Assembly: GCF_029893965.1 (NCBI RefSeq)
Contig: NZ_JARXXP010000008.1
Span: 153,488-217,487 of the forward strand
Source of the DNA: Paenibacillus sp. PastM-3
GTDB taxonomy: Bacteria; Bacillota; Bacilli; Paenibacillales; Paenibacillaceae
Direction of reading: 5' to 3'
Length of the DNA: 64,000 bases
The notes beneath the pieces are model-generated. The model made no database searches. It saw nothing but the letters and a program-made list of their open reading frames with translations, and was not told where the DNA came from. Position 1 is the stretch's first letter, and each line of letters begins with the position of its first letter. The position numbers and the translations under genes are program-made. Below are positions 1 through 6,923 of this stretch, in pieces.

Positions 1-141
1 GGCTTCACCTCTTATCGACCATCCAGCCGTATGATATAATCATTTGGAACTGATAATAACCAATTATACACTTTTTTACGTCATTTTACAATAAAAATAA
101 CGTAATTACGTCTGAAAAATGCTGTGGAAGGATGTTGAACG

Positions 142-507
142 ATGCAGTCCATATTTGACCGGATTGAATATCTGATTGAGCAGAAAGGCATTACCAAAAA
201 ATCCTTTTGCGAGCAGCTCAATATCAGCTCAGGCCATTTCGGAGACTGGAAGCGGAAGAAGTCTACGCCGGGAACGCATCATCTCATCCGGATCGCTGAA
301 TTTTTTCATGTCACCCTGGATTGGCTGATCTTGGGCAAATCGGCAGGTGATGGAGTGCGTGAAGAAGGAGAAGCGTATTTTTCTGCCCAAATGAGGCAAC
401 TGAGTTGCCAAAGTGAAGAGCTGCTGCCCAAGGAGCAGGAATTTATCAAGGAGTACATAGCGTTCACCCGATACCGCAGGCAGAAACAGGATGAAGAAAA
501 TTCCTGA
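142..507 (+). CDS. XRE-family helix-turn-helix transcriptional regulator
   Basis: A 121-residue protein whose N-terminal two thirds (about residues 5-65) form a Cro/C1-type helix-turn-helix. Seen: ITKKSFCEQLNIS and GHFGDWKRKKSTP as the paired helices, followed by LIRIAEFFHVTLDWLILG, the usual end of this domain. The C-terminal 55 residues are charged and resemble no sensor domain I recognise. The start has a GGAAGGATG-like Shine-Dalgarno about 8 bases upstream. Upstream AT-rich DNA holds two copies of TTACGTC that might be an operator, unproven. It probably represses itself or an unlinked target; no partner gene lies beside it. The family call is firm, the target unknown. Confidence 0.85.
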   Translation: MQSIFDRIEYLIEQKGITKKSFCEQLNISSGHFGDWKRKKSTPGTHHLIRIAEFFHVTLDWLILGKSAGDGVREEGEAYFSAQMRQLSCQSEELLPKEQEFIKEYIAFTRYRRQKQDEENS

Positions 508-516
508 CAGGTTATC

Positions 517-545
517 TTTACAATTGCTGCGTAGCGGTTTATAAT
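517..545 (+). promoter_or_regulatory. Sigma-A promoter of tRNA-Leu
   Basis: TTTACA at 517-522 and a perfect TATAAT at 540-545, separated by exactly 17 bases. This places the transcription start near 552, about 40 bases before the tRNA. Confidence 0.7.
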
Positions 546-592
546 ATTGAATGTTGGCCTCAGACAAAGTAATCCCATTTGTAACACACTGC

Positions 593-675
593 GCGGTAGT
601 GGTGGAATGGCAGACACGCTATCTTGAGGGGGTAGTGGGTGTATACCCGTGGAGGTTCGAGTCCTCTCTACCGCA
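593..675 (+). tRNA. tRNA-Leu (anticodon GAG)
   Basis: A class II tRNA with acceptor stem GCGGTAG (593-599) pairing with CTACCGC (668-674) and discriminator A at 675. The anticodon stem CTATC/GGTAG encloses the seven-base loop TTGAGGG, giving anticodon GAG, which reads CTC and CTT leucine codons. A variable arm (GGGTGTATACCC) and a T arm with GGTTCGAGTCC follow. The 3' CCA is not encoded. It has its own promoter and terminator, so it is a single-gene unit. Confidence 0.95.
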
Positions 676-691
676 TCATATTTTTGAACAG

Positions 692-748
692 AACAAACAA
701 CAGGGCAGTAATTCTCTAGATGAGAGTTGCTGCCCTGTTGTTTGTTTT
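692..748 (+). terminator. Terminator of tRNA-Leu
   Basis: A near-perfect stem of about 20 bp: AACAAACAACAGGGCAG on the left pairs with CTGCCCTGTTGTTTGTTT on the right, around a TTCTCTAGATGAGAG loop that can itself pair. A T-rich tail follows. Confidence 0.85.
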
Positions 749-859
749 ACTATAACCTTGATGGAAAAAATGTATGGAGGGATATTCGGATGATCATCAA
801 ATCTCCTGGCGGTTCCATTTTCCCGTATCACTATAAGGGCTGAGAAATACACTGTTTGA

Positions 860-1051
860 AATACGGCAGCTTCCACTCCAATAGCGAATCTGGCCAGGCT
901 ACAGCCCCATATCAGAAAGCTGGCGATCGTTGGGGAATATTTCAGCAGACACCGGCTCCACAGGTATTTGCGGAAGCAGGCTGGGCAATGTACGGTTCCG
1001 ATTCAATATTATAGCGACCCTGAGGATGCTAAGACGTGGCTGATTCAATAA
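860..1051 (+). pseudogene. Possible 3' relic of a small gene, no start codon
   Basis: The 780-1091 gap has no intact gene. One frame is open from 860 to the stop at 1049-1051 and reads, near its end, IRKLAIVG, then PIQYYSDPEDAKTWLIQ. That pattern (a beta strand ending in VG, then aromatic, then DPEDAKTWL) recalls the C-terminus of STAS/SEC14-like small proteins of Bacilli. No ATG, GTG or ribosome binding site fits, and upstream DNA is closed by stops. I read it as a decayed fragment. The family resemblance is from memory of the fold's ending only and is weak. Confidence 0.22.
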
Positions 1052-1091
1052 TCCCTAAATTTGTTATACGTACTCAGTGTTCGAGTGTTTT

Positions 1092-1450
1092 TTAATTGAA
1101 TAATTCTGATATTAATTGAAGATCAAAATCACTTGTTATTTTATAAGATAAAGACTGATTTCTTGAAGTATCTAAGTTATACAGAAATAAATTTAAATAA
1201 TGATTGTCATATAGAGTGATTCCAGCTGTGTTTTGTTTGTTCTCTCCCTTTACTGTAATCCAATAAGAATGGTCAAACTCAATATCTGAAAAAGAATCCT
1301 TTTTCAGCTGCAATTCAGAAAACACTGACATAATTTTATTGATTGTTTCTGAATCGGTTATGGTTACTATCTCTTCATCCGGGCTTATCCGAATCCTAAA
1401 ACTACGAGCACCAGAACAGTAGCAGTAATAGTAAAACGCCGATTTTTCAT
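1092..1450 (-). pseudogene. Small secreted protein gene with a frameshift
   Basis: On the minus strand AAGGAG precedes ATG (1450-1448) by about nine bases. The frame encodes MKNRRFTITATVLVLVVLGF, a typical signal peptide or membrane anchor, and then hits a TAA at about residue 22. Shifting frame by one base near 1388-1396 gives continuous coding, beginning RISPDEEIVTITDSETINKI and running on into the 79-residue open frame that ends at 1092. The joined product would be about 118 residues, secreted, of unknown function, with an acidic and aromatic body. The good ribosome binding site and leader make a broken real gene more likely than chance. A sequencing error at the shift would make it intact. 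Confidence 0.5.
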
Positions 1451-1723
1451 TATAGGACTCCTTAAGATGTTCTTTTTGACGAAACTCATACCATATGACC
1501 CAATATTAGCAATAAGTGGTTATTTGCTTCAAGTTTTTATCTTAATAATCTTTCATGAACTTGTGTGGTGAATAAATGGTTCGGCTTTGATATAATATCG
1601 CTTCACTCGCAGATATTTAAAAGAGACTTGAAACGTAGAGATATAGAATGATGTGAATTAATTGTGTAAAATATTATTGTCAGTGACATAGTATCCTTAC
1701 ATTTAACCGCGGAGGGGAATCAC

Positions 1724-2086
1724 ATGACAATAAGTGTAGTGCTGGTTGCGATTATTGCCTTACTGCATATCTACATACTCTATCTTGAAATGTTCCTGTG
1801 GGCGACACCGAAGGGGCAGAAGGCATTCGGCACCACAGCTCAAGTGGCGCAGGATTCGAAGGGGCTCGCTTTTAACCAGGGATTGTATAACGGATTTCTG
1901 GCAGCGGGGCTGATCTGGGGGATTTTCTATCCGGATGGTGCTGTAGGCCGGCAGATCCAGCTATTTTTTCTCAGCTGCGTACTGATTGCGGGGATTGTCG
2001 GCAGTCTGACTGCAAAAAGATCCATTTTGTATATTCAAGCTGTACCTGCCCTGCTGGCTATCGTTGCGGTACTTATGAAGTGGTAA
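1724..2086 (+). CDS. DUF1304 family membrane protein
   Basis: A 120-residue protein with four predicted membrane segments (about 3-22, 50-68, 76-94, 100-118). The family hallmark HIYILYLEMFLWATPKG lies at residues 15-31, followed by AFNQGLYNGFLAAGL in the second segment. DUF1304 (YqjF-like in older naming) proteins are small integral membrane proteins without an assigned reaction. A GGAGGGG ribosome binding site sits eight bases before the ATG. It stands alone between a 270-base intergenic stretch and a terminator, so it is probably monocistronic. Confidence 0.9.
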   Translation: MTISVVLVAIIALLHIYILYLEMFLWATPKGQKAFGTTAQVAQDSKGLAFNQGLYNGFLAAGLIWGIFYPDGAVGRQIQLFFLSCVLIAGIVGSLTAKRSILYIQAVPALLAIVAVLMKW

Positions 2087-2096
2087 CTATATCATG

Positions 2097-2141
2097 AAAA
2101 AAACTCCCTGTATCCGGCCTTTGCCGGGTAAGGGAGTTTTT
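2097..2141. terminator. Bidirectional terminator between DUF1304 gene and gpx
   Basis: AAAAAAACTCCCT pairs with AGGGAGTTTTT around an inner CCGG/CCGG hairpin. The A-run on the left and T-run on the right let it end transcripts from both converging genes. Confidence 0.8.
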
Positions 2142-2165
2142 GGTGTGGCCAGAAATAAAAAGGAA

Positions 2166-2645
2166 CTAGTCCAGCAGCTTGGCGATATCGGCTTCGATCT
2201 GGTCAGGAGTGGTCGAAGGGGCAAACCGCTTCAGCACCCGGCCGTCCTGATCCACCAGAAATTTGGTGAAGTTCCATTTGACGCTTTTAGATCCCAGTAC
2301 GCCGGGTGCTTCCTTGGACAGGTATTTAAAGAGCGGATGTGCGCTGTCCCCTTTGACATCGATCTTTTCGTACATCGGGAAGGTTACCCCGTAATTAATC
2401 TCGCAGAACTCGGCGATATCCTCGCTCTCACCGGGCTCCTGGCCGGCAAATTGATTGCTCGGAAAGCCGAGCACCTCAAAGCCGCGGTCCTTGAATTTAT
2501 CGTAGACCTCCTGGAGACCCTTATACTGGGGGGTGAATCCGCATTTGCTGGCTGTGTTGACGACGAGCAGCACTTTGCCTCTGTACTTGGAAAGCGACTC
2601 TTCCTGGCCGCGCAGGGTGCTCACTTCATAATCATAAATGCTCAT
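2166..2645 (-). CDS. gpx: Glutathione peroxidase family (thioredoxin-type peroxidase)
   Basis: A 159-residue thioredoxin-fold peroxidase reducing hydroperoxides in the cytoplasm. Seen: NTASKCGFTPQY with the peroxidatic Cys35 in place of selenocysteine, GFPSNQFAGQEPG carrying the catalytic Gln, and VKWNFTKFLVD carrying the catalytic Trp and Asn. Bacterial members of this kind normally take electrons from thioredoxin rather than glutathione. Full length for the family (about 158-160). GGAGG lies eight bases before the ATG. It is divergent from ohr, and the shared 170-base region contains two OhrR-like sites, so the two peroxide-defence genes may be co-regulated. Confidence 0.95.
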   Translation of the reverse strand: MSIYDYEVSTLRGQEESLSKYRGKVLLVVNTASKCGFTPQYKGLQEVYDKFKDRGFEVLGFPSNQFAGQEPGESEDIAEFCEINYGVTFPMYEKIDVKGDSAHPLFKYLSKEAPGVLGSKSVKWNFTKFLVDQDGRVLKRFAPSTTPDQIEADIAKLLD

Positions 2646-2673
2646 GAATCATGCCTCCCGAACATAAATTTAT

Positions 2674-2690
2674 CACAATTTAATTTTACA
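2674..2690. promoter_or_regulatory. OhrR-like operator site, gpx side
   Basis: ACAATTTAATTTTA (2675-2688) is close to the TACAATTAAATTGTA half-operator known for Bacillus OhrR. It lies just upstream of gpx. Inferred from resemblance; no ohrR gene is in the window. Confidence 0.4.
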
Positions 2691-2756
2691 CTATATATTT
2701 CAAGATGCAAGCATCAGGATTGTGACAAGACCGGTATCATCGTTTCAAAAAATACC

Positions 2757-2773
2757 TGTAGTTTAATTTTAAG
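2757..2773. promoter_or_regulatory. OhrR-like operator site, ohr side
   Basis: GTAGTTTAATTTTAA shares the TTTAATTTTA core with the first site 83 bases away and sits about 45 bases before the ohr start, where a repressor could overlap the promoter. Confidence 0.35.
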
Positions 2774-2817
2774 TGTGTGTAAGTCAAAAATGGATTCCCA
2801 AAAAGGAGTAGATCACG

Positions 2818-3246
2818 ATGACCACATTAAAAGCTTTGTATACTGCGACAGCGACAGTTAAGGGTGGACGCGAAGGTTCAGTAGAATCCTCAGACGGCGT
2901 TCTGAAGCATGACCTGAAGATGCCTAAAGAGCTTGGCGGACCCGGAGGTAACGGTACCAATCCTGAGCAGCTGTTTGCAGCAGGATACGGGGCATGCTAT
3001 GAGAGTGCGCTCGCCAATATTGCCCGTAAAGAGGGTGTGAAGCTTCAGGATGTTACGGTTACCTCCAATGTGCTGATCAGTAAGGATGAGAGTGACGGCG
3101 GCTTTAAGCTGGGTGTGAGACTGGACATCAGCCTGCCGGGCATTGAACGTTCCCAGGCTGAGGACCTCGCCAAGAAGGCGCATGAATTCTGCCCTTACTC
3201 CAAGGCAACACGCGGAAATATCGATGTGGAGCTCAATATCGTTTAA
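2818..3246 (+). CDS. ohr: Organic hydroperoxide resistance protein (Ohr/OsmC family)
   Basis: A 142-residue thiol peroxidase that reduces organic and fatty-acid hydroperoxides using a Cys pair. Seen: Cys60 in AAGYGACYESAL (peroxidatic) and Cys125 in HEFCPYSKATRGN (resolving), plus Arg18 in GGREGSVES, the residue that lowers the pKa of the active Cys in this family. Length and the ATRGN ending are typical of Ohr rather than OsmC. AAAGGAG lies about nine bases before the ATG. The cofactor in known Ohr enzymes is a lipoylated protein; a lipoate ligase gene is present 52 kb away. Transcribed away from gpx. Confidence 0.95.
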   Translation: MTTLKALYTATATVKGGREGSVESSDGVLKHDLKMPKELGGPGGNGTNPEQLFAAGYGACYESALANIARKEGVKLQDVTVTSNVLISKDESDGGFKLGVRLDISLPGIERSQAEDLAKKAHEFCPYSKATRGNIDVELNIV

Positions 3247-3434
3247 GTTGACTATAAAGCTGTATTTTTGGGAAAAATGGCTAAATAGAGACGGAAGTCT
3301 GGTTGGCGGGACAAATAGCGGGCGGCAGCGCGTACTTCGGTTGACATCACCCCCAAAAATCTTTATTATGTCTAAGTACTTGTTAAAGCTACGTGTGCTA
3401 TCAGAACCAAAAATTTAGATAATGGGTGATGAAG

Positions 3435-3713
3435 ATGTCTTACAGACCGAAAATTACGAGCGTGACCAAAGCCAGCAGCAATGATAAAGTGGGCTTGTAC
3501 GAATTTATTATTAAAACTGCTGACGGAACACAATGCCGCGCCTTTTACAGCCGGAATCCGGAATGGAAAATGACGAACATCAGCCGCTTGCTTAAAACTC
3601 CATGCCCGGTGTGCCGCAAGGACTTCATCTGCAAGTGCATGGAAGCATACACCGCTGATTTCGAAGATCAGATGATCGGTGATCAGTGGATTGAAAAGGC
3701 GATTGCCGAATAA
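3435..3713 (+). CDS. Hypothetical cysteine-containing small protein
   Basis: A protein of about 92 residues that I do not recognise. The start is taken at the ATG at 3435 because GGGTGAT lies six bases before it; an in-frame GTG at 3426 would add three residues. The N-terminal half (SYRPKITSVTKASS, then YEFIIKTADGTQCRAFYSR) looks like a small beta sheet. A central PCPVCRKDFICKCMEAY stretch carries a CxxC and a CxC, which could bind a metal. The C-terminus is acidic. A terminator follows directly, and no partner gene is adjacent, so it is probably a single-gene unit of unknown role. Confidence 0.7.
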   Translation: MSYRPKITSVTKASSNDKVGLYEFIIKTADGTQCRAFYSRNPEWKMTNISRLLKTPCPVCRKDFICKCMEAYTADFEDQMIGDQWIEKAIAE

Positions 3714-3736
3714 TTGTAACGGACGGACAATAAATG

Positions 3737-3762
3737 CGCGGGAGCTATCCCGCGTTTTTGTT
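3737..3762 (+). terminator. Terminator after the cysteine-containing small protein
   Basis: GCGCGGGA-GCTA-TCCCGCG hairpin followed by TTTTTGTTTT. Confidence 0.85.
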
Positions 3763-3799
3763 TTATATAAGATAGGCGGTATACAGAGGGGGACGGAGT

Positions 3800-4219
3800 G
3801 TGAAAAAGGAAATAAGCCTGGAAGCCGGGCAGGCAGTTGTATTGATCGATGGTGTCTGTCATCTGTGCCAGGGGCTGGTCCGGTTCATTATTCCGCGTGA
3901 TCCCACAGGCCGGATAAAGTTCGCTCCGCTGCAGAGTGACATAGGGCGTGAGCTGCTGCTGGCTGCAGGGCTTGAGCCTAACCGGCTGGATACGGTGGTA
4001 CTGCTGGAGAATGGAAGGATCTATACGGAATCTTCTGCTGTGCTGCGCATTGCCGGTAAATTACGTTTTCCGTGGCCGGCGGCATACCTGTTTATTATCG
4101 TGCCTCGTCCGCTGCGCAATGCGCTGTACAGGCTGGTTGCGCGGAACCGTTACCGCTGGTTCGGACGGGATGAGTCATGTCTGCTCCCGACACCCGATAT
4201 CAAGCGAAGATTTCTGTAA
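3800..4219 (+). CDS. DCC-family thiol-disulfide oxidoreductase-like protein (DUF393)
   Basis: A 139-residue protein of the DCC family, named for its conserved Asp-Cys-Cys. Seen: IDGVCHLCQG with Asp17, Cys20 and Cys23 at the N-terminus, then RIKFAPLQSDIG, the usual second block, and a C-terminal RNRYRWFGRDESCLLP. The fold is thioredoxin-like and a redox role is assumed for the family, but substrates are not established. It starts with GTG at 3800 behind a GGGGGACGGAG ribosome binding site. One weakly hydrophobic stretch (YLFIIVPRPLRNAL) may touch the membrane. Monocistronic, flanked by terminators. Confidence 0.88.
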   Translation: MKKEISLEAGQAVVLIDGVCHLCQGLVRFIIPRDPTGRIKFAPLQSDIGRELLLAAGLEPNRLDTVVLLENGRIYTESSAVLRIAGKLRFPWPAAYLFIIVPRPLRNALYRLVARNRYRWFGRDESCLLPTPDIKRRFL

Positions 4220-4230
4220 AGTTAAAATAT

Positions 4231-4262
4231 AAAAGCAACGGGAGGGTCCCCGCTGCTTTTTT
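4231..4262. terminator. Bidirectional terminator
   Basis: AAAAGCAACGGGA pairs with TCCCCGCTGCTTTT; A-run and T-run on either side serve the DCC gene and the convergent stalk-domain gene. Confidence 0.75.
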
Positions 4263-4277
4263 GTGCTGGTTAATATG

Positions 4278-5462
4278 TTATTTAAGCGGTTCGGAAGAAA
4301 GCGGGTAGCTCTGCACAAGCTTCCATTTACCGTCTGCCGTTTTTTTCAGCGTCGTGACTGTTGTACTGCGGTTGTCCTGGAACTGCGGTCCCTTGAGCTT
4401 TTTGATGGACTGTACTGTATATAAGACGGCTGTGTCGCCTGTGTAATCAATAACCTTCGACGATTCGACTGTACCCTGAAGGTCATAAGCCTGGAAAAGC
4501 TGGGCTGCCACTATTTTGTTCTGTTCATAACCAGGGGAGGACTCATCAATAGTGGACATCAGTCCATCGAGATCTTCCTTGTTGGTGTAGTCCATATTGG
4601 CAGCAAATACAGCCTTGATGGCATCCTCATCAGCTTTTGGTACGGTTACGGCAGCTGTCAGGGCCCCCTCCGGCAGACTGTACTTCACGGCTTGAAGCTG
4701 TATATTGCTGATTTTCCAATCGGCATCCTTGGAGCTGCGGGTGAGGGAATAAATATATTCCATCTGGCTGTTTGGCATAAAGGGTCCGCTAACCTTTTCA
4801 GTAGTCTCGATGGTATGTACCGTCACCTCGCTGGTTTTGCCATCGACGATGTTCAGCTGGTCTACAGATACATTCAGATTATAGGTTTCGAACTGCTGCT
4901 TGAGCTGCGGGCCGATCGCGGCCAGCGGTGATTTGGCATCAATGAGACTCATAAAGCCGTCATAATTTTCTTCATTAGAATACTTCACATATTTGCTGAA
5001 GAAGTCAGCAACCGAGGCGGTCTCGTCAGTGGCCTGCAGGCTTGTGATCTCAACGGTTCTGGTAGCAGCATTCCAGACTACGTGATTGCCAGTGGCTTCA
5101 CTTACAAAGCGGATCGGCACGTAGGTGACGTTCTTGATCATTTTGGGAGCGGTCTGGAGCGGCTTGACGATACCGTTAATGCTGGCGTTTTTGCTGCCGA
5201 GCTGCAGCTTGATGACCAGCCCCTCCTTGGTTGCCGTAATGGTGCTTGTCTTGGCATCAAAAACGACGTTCAGGCCCAGCTTCTCGAAGATAGGCCGCAT
5301 CGGTACGAGAATCGCATGGCCGTCATTTAACGGTGCGCCAGTGGTAAGCTTAAGCTGCTGCTGGTCGATCTGGACTGTAATCGGTTTCTCGGCTGCAGAT
5401 GCGGAGAGGCTGATGGCACTGGATAAAGTAAGGACAGCGATAAATCCGGGCAGTAATTTCAT
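4278..5462 (-). CDS. Secreted copper-amine-oxidase-type stalk domain protein with two repeated NTF2-like modules
   Basis: About 394 residues when started at the ATG at 5462, which has GGAGA eight bases upstream; a longer open frame upstream lacks a ribosome binding site. A signal peptide (to about residue 23, ending SASA) is followed by the stalk domain common on surface proteins of Paenibacillus: HAILVPMRPIFEKLGLNV, then TYVPIRFVSEATG and the closing VVWNAATRTVEI (about 26-140). Two similar C-terminal modules follow (about 150-275 and 285-394), each with a DGFMS or DGLMSTID helix and a strand rich in TVHTIE or YTVQS, resembling SnoaL/DUF4440 folds. No catalytic residues are evident; a surface or cell-wall role is likely. 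Confidence 0.85.
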   Translation of the reverse strand: MKLLPGFIAVLTLSSAISLSASAAEKPITVQIDQQQLKLTTGAPLNDGHAILVPMRPIFEKLGLNVVFDAKTSTITATKEGLVIKLQLGSKNASINGIVKPLQTAPKMIKNVTYVPIRFVSEATGNHVVWNAATRTVEITSLQATDETASVADFFSKYVKYSNEENYDGFMSLIDAKSPLAAIGPQLKQQFETYNLNVSVDQLNIVDGKTSEVTVHTIETTEKVSGPFMPNSQMEYIYSLTRSSKDADWKISNIQLQAVKYSLPEGALTAAVTVPKADEDAIKAVFAANMDYTNKEDLDGLMSTIDESSPGYEQNKIVAAQLFQAYDLQGTVESSKVIDYTGDTAVLYTVQSIKKLKGPQFQDNRSTTVTTLKKTADGKWKLVQSYPLSSEPLK

Positions 5463-5622
5463 TTGTGGCAGGTCTCCTTTGTAGATAAATGGTTTTGTCT
5501 GGCAATTCTTTACCAACTACCAGTATAACCTTTAATGCAGTTTGGGTATATATCCCATAATGGACATGGTGTACCAGGGGGCTTTGGAGGTACTTATAGA
5601 AATATTATTTTCAAAAAAAAGA

Positions 5623-5651
5623 TTGCCGCTCTACTGCATATATGCTACTAT
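5623..5651 (+). promoter_or_regulatory. Sigma-A promoter of Tad locus 1
   Basis: TTGCCG at 5623-5628, 17-base spacer, TACTAT at 5646-5651. Transcription would start near 5658, about 95 bases before cpaE, and immediately run into the hairpin at 5679-5728. Confidence 0.6.
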
Positions 5652-5678
5652 AGCTGTAAATTAAAGGATTACGAGCGG

Positions 5679-5728
5679 AAGCACCGTTCAATGACCGTTT
5701 CTACGGTTATTGACGGTGCTTTTTTTGC
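5679..5728 (+). terminator. Leader terminator or attenuator before cpaE
   Basis: AAGCACCGTTCAATGACCGT pairs with ACGGTTATTGACGGTGCTT (one bulge) around TTCT, then a run of seven T. No plus-strand gene lies upstream, so this strong terminator sits between the promoter and the first Tad gene and would be expected to cut off most transcripts unless relieved. Confidence 0.65.
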
Positions 5729-5753
5729 TTTGTCAGAGAGGAGAGTGGCGGTT

Positions 5754-6923
5754 ATGGCGGCAAGAGTGGTGCTGGCCGTACGCGAGAGTCAATATATCGA
5801 ACCCTTACTGCATTATTTGCATCACAGCGATTACGGGGAATTGCTCAGAATATCTGCATTCAGCAGGCCGGATACCTTCATGGAATTTATGAGCAGCGGA
5901 GAGCCGGTGGATGCGGTAGTGGGTGATCTTGTCTTTATTGAAGCCTGGCTGGTGGAAGGGAAGAGTACCATGCCGTGGGCGGTTCTCAGCGAGGATGGAA
6001 GAACTGCGGGTAACAAGGAAAATCTGGCAGGCGGGATGGTCATTCAGAAATACCAGTCGCTGCCGTCGCTTCTGGAATCCGTTCTCCAATTGTGCGAGGT
6101 CAGGCGTCCACGGGCCCTTTCTGCCCGCAGAGAGAAGACACTGCTGCTCGGTGTGGTCTCGGCCAGCGGCAGCAGCGGCAAAACAACCCTTGCGCTCAAC
6201 ATGTCCAAACAGCTTGCAGCAACGGGCCTGTCCGTCTTTTATCTGAACCTGGAGAGCGTGGACAGCAGCGGTGTACTTGTCCGGATGCCTGCGCCTAAGG
6301 CACAGGGACTGGAACAGCTGCTGTACGAGCTGAAGGCCGGATATCCGGACGGGGGAGAAGGTGCGGCGGAGAAGATTGACCTGGACAGGTATGTATGCAG
6401 GCATGAGGCTCTGCGCTGTGACCGGTTCATGCCGGTGGAGAACTTCAAGGAGATGCTGCAGATGACAGAGCCCGATACGCTGGATTTGCTGGAGCTGCTT
6501 GCTGCAGCCGGCCATTACGATGTTGTGCTTGTTGATACAGGTTGCATTGAGGAGGAACGGACGCAGGCAGTGCTGAAGCGCTGCAGCGTGCTGCTATGGA
6601 TGCTCAGGAGTGATGAGACGAGTCTTTATAAGACGGTCAAATGGCTGGAGCATGGCAGCTATGCCCACTCCGGCTGGCCGCAGGATATCCGGGATAAAAG
6701 CCGGTTCATTCTGAACTTTGCTGAAGCTTCCGGGTCCAACAGTGCAGCGCTGGAAGGGCTTGAACCGGCAGGTGTGCTTCCTTTTATCCCGGCCTGGGCG
6801 CTGCAGCATCATATGGAGCTCTGTCTGGAATCACCGCCGTTTATAGCAGGTGTACAGCAATTGTGCCAGGATATCATCGAGCCGCTGCTCCCGGAAGTAT
6901 TCACAGGTAGTCTGCATGAATGA
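5754..6923 (+). CDS. cpaE: CpaE/TadZ-like P-loop protein of Tad locus 1
   Basis: About 389 residues. The start at ATG 5754 follows AGGAG by ten bases; upstream codons run through the leader hairpin and are discounted. The N-terminal 120 residues look like a receiver-type domain (VVLAVRESQYIEPLLHYL). A MinD/ParA-like ATPase follows: SASGSSGKTTLALNM (about 137-151) keeps the Walker Lys-Thr but lacks the signature lysine of true ParA proteins, as is usual for CpaE. HYDVVLVDTG is the Walker B region. CpaE/TadZ proteins place the pilus machine at the cell pole. It opens the operon and overlaps cpaF by eight bases. Confidence 0.85.
   Translation: MAARVVLAVRESQYIEPLLHYLHHSDYGELLRISAFSRPDTFMEFMSSGEPVDAVVGDLVFIEAWLVEGKSTMPWAVLSEDGRTAGNKENLAGGMVIQKYQSLPSLLESVLQLCEVRRPRALSARREKTLLLGVVSASGSSGKTTLALNMSKQLAATGLSVFYLNLESVDSSGVLVRMPAPKAQGLEQLLYELKAGYPDGGEGAAEKIDLDRYVCRHEALRCDRFMPVENFKEMLQMTEPDTLDLLELLAAAGHYDVVLVDTGCIEEERTQAVLKRCSVLLWMLRSDETSLYKTVKWLEHGSYAHSGWPQDIRDKSRFILNFAEASGSNSAALEGLEPAGVLPFIPAWALQHHMELCLESPPFIAGVQQLCQDIIEPLLPEVFTGSLHE

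Noticed and set aside
2094..2861. 255-codon plus-strand open frame
   Set aside because: It is antisense to gpx, which has all catalytic motifs and a ribosome binding site; the frame has no family features.
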